A stretch of DNA of 64,000 nucleotides, from NCBI RefSeq assembly GCF_037935975.1, contig NZ_CP149817.1:1054001-1118000 (forward strand), read 5' to 3'. The stretch comes from Teredinibacter turnerae (GTDB taxonomy: Bacteria > Pseudomonadota > Gammaproteobacteria > Pseudomonadales > Cellvibrionaceae). The position numbers and the translations under genes are program-made. Every line of letters starts with the position of its first letter. Position 1 is the first letter of the stretch. The notes below the pieces were generated by a model. It ran no database searches and had not been told where the DNA came from. It saw only the letters and a list, made by a program, of their open reading frames with translations. Positions 37,231 to 46,186 of this stretch are shown here, piece by piece.

Positions 37231-37323
37231 TTCAATCCTCAAAGGAAAAATGAGGATTATAATCCGTGGCCTAATAATCCTCAATGGTCACAAACTCTAT
37301 CCCTTCATGGCAAGGGTAGAATT
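37231..37323. promoter_or_regulatory. Divergent promoter with Xre operator
   Basis: A 10-bp inverted repeat, tgaggattat (37251–37260) and ataatcctca (37274–37283), with a third half-site aatcctca at 37234–37241. It sits between the helicase module and the Xre gene, as controller-protein operators do, and probably represses or times the module. Confidence 0.65.
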
Positions 37324-37566
37324 GTGAACAAACTGGCTAAGATCTTCGGGGATAACGTCAAGAAGCAGCGAAAGAAGAGGGATATATCTCAAGAGCACTT
37401 GGCGCACATATCTAAGCTCGACCGCAGCTACATGAGCCGTGTGGAACGTGGCGTCGTCCGGATAACGCTGGAGAAGGTCTACCAGATTGCCATCGCCCTT
37501 GACTGCGAGCCTTCTGAGCTGCTTCCAAACCGCAAAATCCCCGGTCTGCTAGACAAAGACAGCTAA
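37324..37566 (+). CDS. Xre-family HTH regulator
   Basis: 80 aa from GTG 37324. A typical helix-turn-helix is present: KKQRKKRDISQEHLAHISKLDRSYMSRVERG, then a dimerisation-like end (LEKVYQIAIALDCEPSELL). It resembles controller proteins of restriction systems in size and layout. It is divergent from the winged-helix/helicase pair with a shared inverted-repeat operator, so it most likely controls that pair and itself. Confidence 0.85.
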   Translation: MNKLAKIFGDNVKKQRKKRDISQEHLAHISKLDRSYMSRVERGVVRITLEKVYQIAIALDCEPSELLPNRKIPGLLDKDS

Positions 37567-37699
37567 TTTTGATGGCTTCAACCAAGAAGCTGAGAAAGCT
37601 GTTTGAAGCTGAATCCAAGTAAAACCTAAAAATTATATGCCAAATAGTTCCTATACTATTTTTAAGTTATTGAATTTAATGAATATATTGAATTTTAGT

Positions 37700-37984
37700 A
37701 TGTGAGCTGAGGTTCTAATTGATATGGGATCAGAAATGAATGCAGGCCGGGTGAGATAGGAACAGAAGCTGGGTAAGCGTCTAGCTCTAGTAGCTCAGGC
37801 CTGATCTGACACATCTCCTTGAAAATGGAGATGGTTAATACCGAATTAACGGGTAAACACGATCTATGCAAATTTTCGGCGATGAATTGCGAATAACGCT
37901 GGGGCATTGCCGGGAGTTTTGTAAAGTTTTAGTGGGTAGAGTAGGTGATTTGTGCCGTTACATTACAAAAAACGGCATTTTTTT
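37700..37984 (+). ncRNA. Candidate structured non-coding RNA with terminator
   Basis: No open frame fits here. Complementary pairs include caggcc (37743–37748) with ggcctg (37798–37803), catctcc with ggagatg around 37811–37832, and gttaat with attaac just after. The segment ends in a strong terminator (next entry). A clean terminator with no gene before it suggests a short transcript from a promoter near 37620–37700. It could instead be the 3' untranslated region of the Xre gene. Confidence 0.3.
37953..37984 (+). terminator. Strong Rho-independent terminator
   Basis: Stem tgccgtt / aacggca (37953–37959, 37971–37977), 11-nt loop, then seven T. It is oriented to the plus strand, nearly 390 bp after the Xre stop. 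Confidence 0.7.
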
Positions 37985-38782
37985 GACTTTTTTTGGACGT
38001 GGTTTTCACTTTATTCTATTTTTATAGGGTATTCCTGCAAAGTTAATGGCTTTACAAATTTTTATACCGGATTTTTAACAAATTGAGCCATTAAGCACTC
38101 GCTCCAGACTGTTTGGATAAAAGAGGGGGAAAACTAGGAGGGCAAGGTACCGGAAGGGCGAAACGAATTCAAATGATATTGAAACGATACGGCACGTGGC
38201 CACCATCCCCTCAGTATGGCACTATTGTGTGAGCTTGCGCGTGGGCTTGAAAGAATGCGCAAACGCTGAAGTCTCGATGCTAACGGTTGCAAGTGCAGGC
38301 GCTGACGTTTGAGTTCGATTCCCAAAAGTTGCCTATATCGTTGTCTAGTCGTCTTGCAACTTGTGCGGGAGCGTCCGTTTCATTGCAAGCTGACGGCCGC
38401 AGTTCAAATAACACCGGCCTCTACACCACTATAATCATCCCGCTGGAACTTTCGCACCGGGGTTGTCGACTATCATGGAGGCAGAACAGTTATAGGGACA
38501 GTATCGTATAAGGGAAGTATCACGAATTGGCGCGATTTTTACATCGCAAATTGGCTCAAAATGATGGAATCCTATGTTTTAGGGTGCTTTTTCAATTCGT
38601 AGTTCTTCCCGGCTCAAACCCCATACAGGGACTTGAACCGGTATCTATACAGGATAGGCACCTTTGTTTGTTTTATTAACTACTTGAATAAAACACCGAA
38701 CCAATCTGCACCACAAGACGCCATATTGTTTAACCCGGTTATGTTGCCACAGGGAGACAACCCGGCCTAAAGCAATGATATA
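37985..38782. other. Non-coding stretch with inverted repeats
   Basis: About 800 bp without a convincing gene. It contains ttaatggct/agccattaa (38043–38051, 38086–38094), ttgcgc/gcgcaa (38235–38240, 38257–38262) and gttgcaag/cttgcaac (38286–38293, 38353–38360). Two fragments look like tRNA T-loops but do not fold as tRNAs. This may be debris at the edge of the island. Confidence 0.35.
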
Positions 38783-39202
38783 TCACTCTTTTTTGAAACA
38801 ATCACTACTCTGGCCCTTAAGTTCTTCGGCATGCAAGCTAGCCCATTGAGTAACAGGTGTGTCCTGGTTTCCGTGCAGATCAAACAAAGTCTCTAGCGGT
38901 TTGTAAACTTCAATGCCGTAGCGATTCTTCGTACTGCCATTGCTATAAGAGACAAATTGAATACGAATTCCGTTTTCAATGGCTTCATATTTACACACAA
39001 TATCTTCCGCCACCTGAAATCCATTGACAGTTAATTGGCAACTGCTTTTTCCTAAAGTTAATTCATGCTCAACAACGACTGCTTGTCCCGGTGCCGCTTC
39101 ACCCTGCTCTAACTCACAAAAATAGTTGCCCTCCCAACCTGCTTTCGCACAGGAAACCAAAATCAGGCTCAGTAAAAAAAAAATTTTCCAATTAATTTTC
39201 AT
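38783..39202 (-). CDS. Lipoprotein, possible immunity/inhibitor partner
   Basis: 139 aa. The signal peptide ends in a lipobox-like LVSC (SLILVSCAKAG), so it is probably a lipoprotein. The mature domain is small and beta-rich with cysteines (YFCELEQG, SSCQLTV, IVCKYEA, SDCFKKE) and no named family. It follows the lytic transglycosylase gene by 7 bp on the same strand. A small periplasmic lipoprotein translated with a muralytic enzyme is the usual layout of an effector–immunity pair, which is my inference. Confidence 0.55.
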   Translation of the reverse strand: MKINWKIFFLLSLILVSCAKAGWEGNYFCELEQGEAAPGQAVVVEHELTLGKSSCQLTVNGFQVAEDIVCKYEAIENGIRIQFVSYSNGSTKNRYGIEVYKPLETLFDLHGNQDTPVTQWASLHAEELKGQSSDCFKKE

Positions 39203-39209
39203 ATATCTA

Positions 39210-40037
39210 TCACCCTATGTAGCCTGCGCCTAGGCCCTTTTCATATTTGGCCCTGACTTTGGTCGAGATTTCGCTCAAGGTAATTTTACCGTCTTTATTG
39301 GCATCAAAACCTTTGTTCTGTGAGTAGGTTTTACGCCCTTCTTTAAACAGGGCGTGATCAACCGGTTTGCCAATCGCCGCCGGGTATAAAATCGCCATAT
39401 ATACGTCTTCCAGTTTTTGTAATCGGGATCGGTAGGGCAAGAAGTATTTTTTTACATAATCCAATTGTGCGACGGCCGACATTTTCGCCAGAGCTTCTGT
39501 CGATGTTCCCATACCTTTTGCGGTGGCGGGCATAAACTGTATTAAACCAGTAGCACCGCTGCCTGCCGCATTTTTTATGCTGGGGCTAAACGTTTCACCT
39601 GTTTCAAAAGCCATACAGGCCATTAGAAAATCGGCACTCACTTCCAGTTCTTTGCAAATTTGAATCACCTTATTTTTAAAAGCCGGTGATACTTTTGCAC
39701 CCCAGGCAATTTTTCGAACCTTAACCGCTATTTTCGACGCGCTGGACGGAACGGGGCAAGCAAGCACGCTTGCCACCTGCTGCTTGGACTGGCTGAGGTA
39801 GAGTGAAAGCCCATCCCAGGTTTTACCACCTTTTTCTATCAGGGAATCCGGCCTCTGGAACTTAAGCACGACACGTTGAAAACGCGCGATAGCCTCATTT
39901 GTACGCGGCCCAATAAGGCCATCCACTTTAAGCAGCGCATAAGGCACAGAAATTACTCGATTCAATGCCTCCTGGACCAAACTGACATCGGCCTTGCGAT
40001 TAAGCCCGCGTATACCAACAGATCCTGTCAACTCCAT
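39210..40037 (-). CDS. Peptidoglycan-binding lytic transglycosylase with EF-hand
   Basis: 275 aa from MELTGSVGIRG, behind AAGGAG; a longer frame to 40169 is less likely. Residues about 5–70 form a peptidoglycan-binding domain (DVSLVQEALNRV, VDGLIGPRTNEAIARFQ). A lysozyme-like transglycosylase domain follows with FETGETFSP (catalytic Glu), SGATGLIQFMPATA and DVYMAILYP. Near the C-terminus is an EF-hand DANKDGKITLSE. There is no signal peptide, so export would need a dedicated route such as type VI or phage-type delivery. A toxin role is inferred from the lipoprotein neighbour; a phage-derived endolysin is the alternative. Confidence 0.75.
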   Translation of the reverse strand: MELTGSVGIRGLNRKADVSLVQEALNRVISVPYALLKVDGLIGPRTNEAIARFQRVVLKFQRPDSLIEKGGKTWDGLSLYLSQSKQQVASVLACPVPSSASKIAVKVRKIAWGAKVSPAFKNKVIQICKELEVSADFLMACMAFETGETFSPSIKNAAGSGATGLIQFMPATAKGMGTSTEALAKMSAVAQLDYVKKYFLPYRSRLQKLEDVYMAILYPAAIGKPVDHALFKEGRKTYSQNKGFDANKDGKITLSEISTKVRAKYEKGLGAGYIG

Positions 40038-40182
40038 GTTTATCTCCTTTCCATTTGTGTTTGAGCTTCTTGCTTCCTTGTATAGCTGTCCAGGTTTCAA
40101 CGTCCTGGGCTGCTTATTGTGTCCGACACTCGCTTCTTGCCGAGTGGGGTAGTTCTGGTTCAGGTTCAATCGATCTGCTGTT

Positions 40183-41106
40183 TCAGCGAGACCAATTGTG
40201 GGGTGCCGTGGCTACTGCTAGTGAGAGTGAGCCGACACTGGTATAAATCCCAGCAGCCATACTTGCAACCGCAGGTATGAGTTTAACTTTTTTTTGTTTG
40301 GCCATCTGACTCAGTGAGGCATAGCCGGGCAGGGTGCGTAGCTCCTCGACGGCGCCGGCGTACGTCAGGGTGATAATCGGGCTGTACAGGCCCGCTTCAA
40401 TTCGGTCGCAGGCATGTGCGAATACAGCGCTGACGGCTTTTTCGAACCCCCACACACGACCCACGGCAGCAGAGCTGTCGTTGGTATTACAAATGACCGG
40501 GTGTATGCCGAGTGTGCTGGCAACCAGAGCTTGCGTCCAGCCCACGTTTTTTTCGTTGCGCTCGCGGGATCTTTCAAGGGCTGTCAGAGGGGAGCGGGGA
40601 ACAATAAACGTGTGTATAAGCGACGACAGTTTGTTCATTTTGCGGCGCACATCGTCCTCGTTCTCGCCTTTGAGCAGACGGCGCACCGTTTCAACCGCCA
40701 GCAGGCCCTGGCCAGCGAAGACTGTGCGGCTGTCCATCACCCGGATTACCGCTTTGCGATCACCTAACTGCTTTTGTATTCGGGTTACAGCCGTATTCGC
40801 GTTCAGGTAGGTTTCTCCCTGGGTTCGATTCACTGTTTGGACGATGATCGTGTCGTACCCTGCGTTCAGTTTGCGTTGAATGGCCTTTTCGAAGGCCTCG
40901 CTGCTCGGTGCTGAAGTATAAACTGTGTTCTTGCGATCGAACTGGCCGGTAGCAAATGCGAGCAGTGCCTGGCTCTGATCGCAGGGATCGGTGTACTCCA
41001 CCCGGTTAACGGTGTAGCTGAGGGGAACAAATGAAATCCCGTAGCGGGCGCAAACTTCGTTAGGGAGGCTACAGGCGGAATCGAGAATAATGGCGGTTTT
41101 CGGCAT
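40183..41106 (-). CDS. DegV family fatty-acid-binding protein
   Basis: 307 aa. The start KTAIILDSACSLP and segment VYTSAPSSEAFEKAI match DegV proteins, which bind a fatty acid (FakB-like). Later segments DSRTVFAGQGLLAVE and PVICNTNDSSAAVGRV fit the family. In Gram-positives FakB serves fatty-acid kinase; no FakA gene is seen here, so the role is uncertain. It marks the transition from island to core genome and stands alone on the minus strand. Confidence 0.85.
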   Translation of the reverse strand: MPKTAIILDSACSLPNEVCARYGISFVPLSYTVNRVEYTDPCDQSQALLAFATGQFDRKNTVYTSAPSSEAFEKAIQRKLNAGYDTIIVQTVNRTQGETYLNANTAVTRIQKQLGDRKAVIRVMDSRTVFAGQGLLAVETVRRLLKGENEDDVRRKMNKLSSLIHTFIVPRSPLTALERSRERNEKNVGWTQALVASTLGIHPVICNTNDSSAAVGRVWGFEKAVSAVFAHACDRIEAGLYSPIITLTYAGAVEELRTLPGYASLSQMAKQKKVKLIPAVASMAAGIYTSVGSLSLAVATAPHNWSR

Positions 41107-41407
41107 AGTGAATCCTTACAACAATGACCGGGCGAGAGGTGTCACACCCTGAAAAGCAGCCCTTCAGAGCGGTCGGCCATTGTTCTGCAAGTCGCGCATT
41201 TTTACCAGTGCGAGTTGAGCAACTCGTGGAGCCAGTCTCCAAATCCATCTGAGAGATCAAAACTTACGTAATACCTACTTCAGGCGGGAACAAAAGCGAA
41301 GGGGTAAAACGGATGCTATTTTGATGTGAATTTGGCCGTTATTCCTGTAGAATGCGCTCCCTTCTTTTTTCGCTGCTCCAGCATTCGCAATCCTCGCGGA
41401 GAGACTC
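41107..41407. other. Intergenic region before glyA
   Basis: 301 bp between divergent degV-like gene and glyA; holds both promoters. No riboswitch or operator recognised. Confidence 0.4.
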
Positions 41408-42676
41408 ATGTTTGATAAGACCCAGACCATTGCTGATTTTGACCCCGATGTTTGGCAAGCCATTGTTGACGAAGGCGTCCGCCAGGAAGAACACATTGAA
41501 TTGATTGCTTCCGAAAACTACACCAGCCCGCTGGTGATGGCGGCGCAGGGCTCAAAACTCACTAACAAATACGCTGAAGGCTATCCCGGCAAGCGCTACT
41601 ACGGTGGTTGCGAGTACGTCGATAAAGTCGAAGATTTGGCGATTGAGCGTGCTAAAGCATTGTTCGGTGCGGATTACGCCAACGTTCAGCCACACTCCGG
41701 TTCACAAGCCAACTCTGCGGTGTACGCTGCATTGTGCGCGCCCGGCGATACCGTTCTGGGTATGAGCCTGGATCACGGCGGCCACCTGACTCACGGGGCG
41801 AAGGTGAATTTCTCTGGCAAAACGTACAACGCGGTGCAGTATGGTCTGAACCCGGAAACCGGTCTGGTCGATTACGAAGAGATCGCCAAACTGGCCCGTG
41901 AACACAAGCCGAAAATGATTGTTGCCGGTTTCTCTGCATACAGTCAGGTATTGGACTGGCAAAAGTTTCGCGATATTGCTGACGAAGTCGGCGCTTACCT
42001 GATGGTCGATATGGCTCACGTCGCAGGCTTAGTCGCAGCGGGGGTCTACCCGTCGCCCGTGCAGATTGCCGATGTGACCACTACGACCACTCATAAGACT
42101 CTGCGCGGTCCACGCGGCGGCATTATTCTGGCGAAGTCTAACCCTGAGATTGAGAAAAAATTGAATTCTGCTGTGTTCCCTGGCGGTCAGGGTGGGCCTT
42201 TGATGCATGTAATTGCCGGTAAAGCGATCAGCTTCAAAGAAGCGATGAGCGACGATTACAAAGCGTACCAGCAGCGCGTGGTCGACAACGCAAAAACCAT
42301 GGCGGCGACCTTTATCAAGCGCGGTTTCAAGATTGTGTCTGGCGGAACCGAGAATCACCTGATGCTGGTGGATCTGATCGGTAAAGACTATTCCGGGAAA
42401 GATGCCGATGCAGCGCTGGGTGCGTCCAACATCACCGTAAACAAAAACGCTGTGCCAAACGACCCTCGCTCACCCTTCGTGACCAGCGGTCTGCGCGTGG
42501 GTACTCCGGCAATAACCACTCGTGGCTTCGGCGAAGCTGAAGTAGTCGATCTCACCAACTGGATGTGTGATGTTCTGGAAAGTCTTGAGGCAGGCAACTC
42601 CGAAGAGGTAATTGCAGACGTTAAAGCCAAGGTGCTGGACGTGTGCGGTAAGTTCCCGGTCTACGGCAGCAACTAG
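41408..42676 (+). CDS. glyA: Serine hydroxymethyltransferase GlyA
   Basis: 422 aa PLP enzyme interconverting serine and glycine with tetrahydrofolate, the main one-carbon source. It is near-identical in layout to the bacterial family: [54 protein letters not shown] and the PLP-lysine segment [20 protein letters not shown] precedes the ATG. A terminator follows. Its position before nrdR and the rib cluster is conserved in many gammaproteobacteria. Confidence 0.98.
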   Translation: MFDKTQTIADFDPDVWQAIVDEGVRQEEHIELIASENYTSPLVMAAQGSKLTNKYAEGYPGKRYYGGCEYVDKVEDLAIERAKALFGADYANVQPHSGSQANSAVYAALCAPGDTVLGMSLDHGGHLTHGAKVNFSGKTYNAVQYGLNPETGLVDYEEIAKLAREHKPKMIVAGFSAYSQVLDWQKFRDIADEVGAYLMVDMAHVAGLVAAGVYPSPVQIADVTTTTTHKTLRGPRGGIILAKSNPEIEKKLNSAVFPGGQGGPLMHVIAGKAISFKEAMSDDYKAYQQRVVDNAKTMAATFIKRGFKIVSGGTENHLMLVDLIGKDYSGKDADAALGASNITVNKNAVPNDPRSPFVTSGLRVGTPAITTRGFGEAEVVDLTNWMCDVLESLEAGNSEEVIADVKAKVLDVCGKFPVYGSN

Positions 42677-42753
42677 CAGCGAGTCGGCGACTAACTATTA
42701 TCCGCGACTACTAACTGTTAGGGGCTACTAGGGGCTACGCTCGAGAAGTCTAA

Positions 42754-42785
42754 AACCTGCCCGGTGCCGCCGCGCAGGTTTTTTT
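42754..42785 (+). terminator. glyA terminator
   Basis: aacctgc (42754–42760) pairs with gcaggtt (42774–42780) around a GC-rich loop, followed by a T tract to 42785. Before it, ggggctacta/ggggctacgc forms a short tandem repeat. Confidence 0.8.
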
Positions 42786-42851
42786 ATGTCGATCAAGTTT
42801 TGCAGCCTGTGGAGCAGAGCGAAATAGCCACTTCAACGTTATAATTTAGCT

Positions 42852-43826
42852 ATGCCAGCTTATAAACTCGAAGAATTAAAACACGACCACGATTTTGCGC
42901 CGCACAATCACCGCGGCGAGACACGCACGCTCTATGTGGTCGCCCTTACCGCGGTGACCATGGTCGTCGAAATCGTTGCCGGAGCCGTTTATGGTTCCAT
43001 GGCATTGCAGGCCGATGGCTGGCACATGGGCACCCACGTTGCAGCCTTCATGATTACCTTGTTTGCCTATCAATACGCGCGCCGCAACAGTGATAACCCT
43101 GCTTATAGTTTTGGCACCGGTAAAGTGAACGTGTTGGGTGGTTTCGCCAGTGCGGTGGGCCTTGCGGTGGTTGCACTGGTAATGGTGGTGGAGTCCTGCC
43201 AGCGACTGCTCGGTGAGCCCGAAATTCATTTTAATCAGGCGATAGCGGTGGCGGCCTTTGGCCTTGTAGTGAATATCATCAGTGCGATCTTGCTGCAAGA
43301 CGACCATCATCATGGTCATAGTCACGGTCATGCGCATGACCATCACCATCCCCCCGCGAAGGATCACCATCACAGTCATCACGAGGACCACCCACCCGAG
43401 GATCAGAATCTACACGCCGCCTACCTGCATGTGCTTGCCGATGCTTTAACTTCGGTACTGGCGATTGTTGCCCTGTTAACCGGCAAGTTCCTTTCCTGGT
43501 ACTGGCTTGATCCGGCGATGGGGCTTTTGGGGGCGACAATTATCGTCATTTGGGCTTTGCGATTGGTTGGGCAAACAGCGCCAACCTTGCTGGATGCCAG
43601 CCTTCCCGAATCAGACGTGGCGGCGATCAGGCAGCGTGTGGAGTCGGAAGGAGATTGCCGCATCAGCGACTTTCACGCGTGGCGTATCAGTGGCAACCAC
43701 TATGCGGTTGTGCTGTCTCTCGTGAGTGAGCGGCCTCGTGCCGTTGAAGACTACAAAGCGCTACTGGCGGGCTATCCGCAGTTAGTCCATATCTCGGTGG
43801 AAGTGCACCCGGCCAAGGTTGCCTGA
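42852..43826 (+). CDS. His-rich cation diffusion facilitator (DmeF-like)
   Basis: 324 aa inner-membrane metal/proton antiporter. Six helices; metal-site residues in LQADGWHMGTH and HVLADALTS. Between helices 4 and 5 lies a long histidine-rich cytosolic loop (HHHGHSHGHAHDHHHPP and HHHSHHEDH), which binds metal. The C-terminal cytosolic domain ends in VHISVEVHP. The GWHMGTH variant of the usual HxxxD site recalls DmeF-type Co/Ni/Zn exporters. It lies alone between glyA and nrdR and is probably a later insert into the core order. Confidence 0.88.
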   Translation: MPAYKLEELKHDHDFAPHNHRGETRTLYVVALTAVTMVVEIVAGAVYGSMALQADGWHMGTHVAAFMITLFAYQYARRNSDNPAYSFGTGKVNVLGGFASAVGLAVVALVMVVESCQRLLGEPEIHFNQAIAVAAFGLVVNIISAILLQDDHHHGHSHGHAHDHHHPPAKDHHHSHHEDHPPEDQNLHAAYLHVLADALTSVLAIVALLTGKFLSWYWLDPAMGLLGATIIVIWALRLVGQTAPTLLDASLPESDVAAIRQRVESEGDCRISDFHAWRISGNHYAVVLSLVSERPRAVEDYKALLAGYPQLVHISVEVHPAKVA

Positions 43827-43906
43827 GCGGCCCAACAACCAGCGAGTAGGGTGAAATTCTGCTACTATGCGCGCTGTTTTTTCCGCTCATACTCGCAGAC
43901 TCCACT

Positions 43907-44374
43907 ATGCACTGCCCCTTCTGTAACCAAACAGATACCAAAGTTATCGATTCCCGCCTGGTCGCCGATGGCGTTCAGGTACGTCGCCGCCGTGAATGTC
44001 AGGCGTGCCACGAACGTTTTACCACGTTCGAGACCGCTGAACTGCTCATGCCCAAAGTCATCAAACAAGACGGTACCCGCGAGCCGTTTGATGAAGAAAA
44101 GCTTCGCAACGGGCTGCAGCGCGCGCTCGAGAAACGGCCGGTCAGTGTGGAAGCCATAGAAACGGCCCTGCACAACGTTCGCCATTACCTGCAAGCGCTC
44201 GGCGAGCGCGAGATAAAGTCGCTGGTGATTGGCGAAAAAGTGATGGAAGAGCTGCAGAATCTCGATCAGGTGGCTTATGTGCGTTTTGCGTCGGTGTATC
44301 GCAGCTTTCAGGATATCAGTGAATTCAGGGCCGAGATTGACCGGCTCCAGAAAAAGCCCGACGAGACTGCTTAA
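43907..44374 (+). CDS. nrdR: Transcriptional repressor NrdR
   Basis: 155 aa. An N-terminal zinc ribbon ([25 protein letters not shown]) is followed by an ATP-cone ([19 protein letters not shown]). It represses ribonucleotide reductase genes according to ATP/dATP. The stop overlaps the ribD start by one base (TAATG), so the two are coupled, as in most proteobacteria. Confidence 0.98.
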   Translation: MHCPFCNQTDTKVIDSRLVADGVQVRRRRECQACHERFTTFETAELLMPKVIKQDGTREPFDEEKLRNGLQRALEKRPVSVEAIETALHNVRHYLQALGEREIKSLVIGEKVMEELQNLDQVAYVRFASVYRSFQDISEFRAEIDRLQKKPDETA

Positions 44375-45465
44375 TGGACTTTTCCACGGCTGACACCGTA
44401 TTTATGCAACAGGCTCTGCGTTTGGCTGAAGCGGGCTTGAACACGACAACACCGAACCCCAGGGTCGGCTGTGTGCTGGTGAAGGATGGCGTTGTTATTG
44501 GCGAAGGTTACCACCACCGGGCCGGGGAGCCCCACGCCGAGGTCAATGCGCTGAGCTCTGTGAGCGATCGCCAGCAGTTAGCGGGTGCCACGGCCTATGT
44601 CACGCTCGAGCCTTGCTCGCATACCGGTAAAACCGGGCCGTGCGCGGACGCCCTGCTGGATGCCGGCATTGATCGGTTGGTGTACGCGATGGAAGATCCA
44701 AATCCGCTGGTCGCTGGCCGAGGCTTGAACAAATTACAGCGCGCGGGCGTTGCCGTTGATGGCCCATTGCTCGAAGAAGAAGCGCTCTCGCTCAACCTGG
44801 GCTTTGTAAAACGCATGCGCACGGGCTTACCGCTGGTGCGTTGTAAAATGGCGATGAGCCTCGATGGTCGCACAGCGATGAGCAGCGGCGAGAGCAAATG
44901 GATTACCGGCCCAAGTGCACGAGCCGATGTGCAAAAATTACGCGCCCGCAGTTGTGCAATTATTACGGGTGTTGAATCTGTATTACTCGATGACCCTTTG
45001 CTAACGGTGCGTTTGCCAGAGTGCGAGCGCCAGCCCATCCGGGTAATCGTCGACAGCCAGTTGCGAGTCGATCCTAACGCGGAAGTATTCCGCCAGCCGG
45101 GAACAACTCTGGTTGCGACTTGTGATGCGGCCAAAGCGCTGAATAGTGAGCTGGACACCTGGCCTCTTCCGGAAAAAATGGGTCACGTCGATTTGCGTGA
45201 ACTTCTGCTCGGCTTGGCTGAACATTACCAGTGCAACGAAGTACTACTCGAAACCGGGGCCAAGCTCGCTGGTGCCTTTGTGGCTGCGGGACTGGTGGAT
45301 GAACTCATTGTGTATGTGGCAGCAAAACTGATGGGGAGCGACGCGCGCCCGTTGTTGGAATTGCCAATATTAACCATGGGTGCGAGCCTGGAACTTACGA
45401 TTAAAGACGTGCGGGCCGTAGGGCCTGATTGGCGAATTACCGCGATCCCGGACCCGGAGTCCTGA
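44374..45465 (+). CDS. ribD: Bifunctional riboflavin deaminase/reductase RibD
   Basis: 363 aa. The N-terminal cytidine-deaminase-like domain has HAEVNAL and PCSHTGKTGPCADAL (zinc and catalytic Glu). The C-terminal reductase starts near MSLDGRTAMSSGESKWITG. It performs steps two and three of riboflavin synthesis from the GTP cyclohydrolase II product. It is the second gene of the nrdR–ribD–ribE–ribBA–ribH string. Confidence 0.98.
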   Translation: MDFSTADTVFMQQALRLAEAGLNTTTPNPRVGCVLVKDGVVIGEGYHHRAGEPHAEVNALSSVSDRQQLAGATAYVTLEPCSHTGKTGPCADALLDAGIDRLVYAMEDPNPLVAGRGLNKLQRAGVAVDGPLLEEEALSLNLGFVKRMRTGLPLVRCKMAMSLDGRTAMSSGESKWITGPSARADVQKLRARSCAIITGVESVLLDDPLLTVRLPECERQPIRVIVDSQLRVDPNAEVFRQPGTTLVATCDAAKALNSELDTWPLPEKMGHVDLRELLLGLAEHYQCNEVLLETGAKLAGAFVAAGLVDELIVYVAAKLMGSDARPLLELPILTMGASLELTIKDVRAVGPDWRITAIPDPES

Positions 45466-45520
45466 CCCATCCGGGCAGTCGCCAACGTATTTACCGGGCA
45501 CGTTAAATTGAGATTCGACT

Positions 45521-46180
45521 ATGTTTACGGGAATTATTGAAACGGTTGGACACATAGTGTCCCTCGAGCGCCGCGGCGGAGATGTGCGCTTGCACGTGCG
45601 CGCTGCGGGTATGTCATGGAACGACGTGGCGTTGGGAGATTCCATTGCTACCAACGGCGTGTGCCTCACGGCAGTTGAGTTGCCCGGCGATGGCTTTGCC
45701 GCGGATGTATCTCTGGAAACACTGAGCCTCACGTCGATAGGCAGCTGGAAATCTGGCACCCCAGTGAACCTGGAGAAAGCGCTCACGCCGCAGTCGCGCT
45801 TGGGTGGCCATATAGTCAGCGGTCATGTGGATGGGTTGGGCGAAGTCGTTGAGCGTGCGCCGGACGCCCGCTCAGAACGTTTCAGTATTCGCGCTCCACG
45901 GGAGCTCGCCAAATACATCGCCCACAAAGGCTCGATTACCGTGGATGGTACAAGCCTCACAGTTAACAAAGTTAACGGGGATGTTTTCGAGCTAAATATC
46001 GTGCCCCATACGATTGAGCGAACAATTATTGGAGAATACACAGCCGGGACACAGGTAAACCTTGAAGTGGACGTTATTGCCCGCTACCTGGAGCGCCTGT
46101 TACTGGGCGAAAAGGCCGCAGAGGCGGTAACCAAAGGTGTGAGTGAATCTTTTCTCGCCGAAAACGGATACTTGAAGTAG
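45521..46180 (+). CDS. ribE: Riboflavin synthase alpha subunit RibE (RibC)
   Basis: 219 aa. Two repeated lumazine-binding domains, starting MFTGIIETVGHI, with GVCLTAVEL and SLTVNKV as matching segments. It makes riboflavin from two lumazine molecules. No FMN riboswitch is seen in the 55-bp gap before it. Confidence 0.97.
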   Translation: MFTGIIETVGHIVSLERRGGDVRLHVRAAGMSWNDVALGDSIATNGVCLTAVELPGDGFAADVSLETLSLTSIGSWKSGTPVNLEKALTPQSRLGGHIVSGHVDGLGEVVERAPDARSERFSIRAPRELAKYIAHKGSITVDGTSLTVNKVNGDVFELNIVPHTIERTIIGEYTAGTQVNLEVDVIARYLERLLLGEKAAEAVTKGVSESFLAENGYLK

Positions 46181-46186
46181 TCAGCT

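Noticed and set aside
38311-38330. tRNA T-loop-like gttcgattcc, and gggacttgaacc at 38627 on the other strand
   Set aside because: No matching acceptor, D or anticodon stems could be folded around either; they are not tRNA genes.
43279-43539. Minus-strand ORFs opposite the CDF His-rich loop
   Set aside because: Shadow frames created by CAC/CAT repeats of the transporter.
45466-45520. FMN riboswitch before ribE
   Set aside because: The gap is only 55 bp and lacks the conserved RFN element; none is seen before ribBA either.
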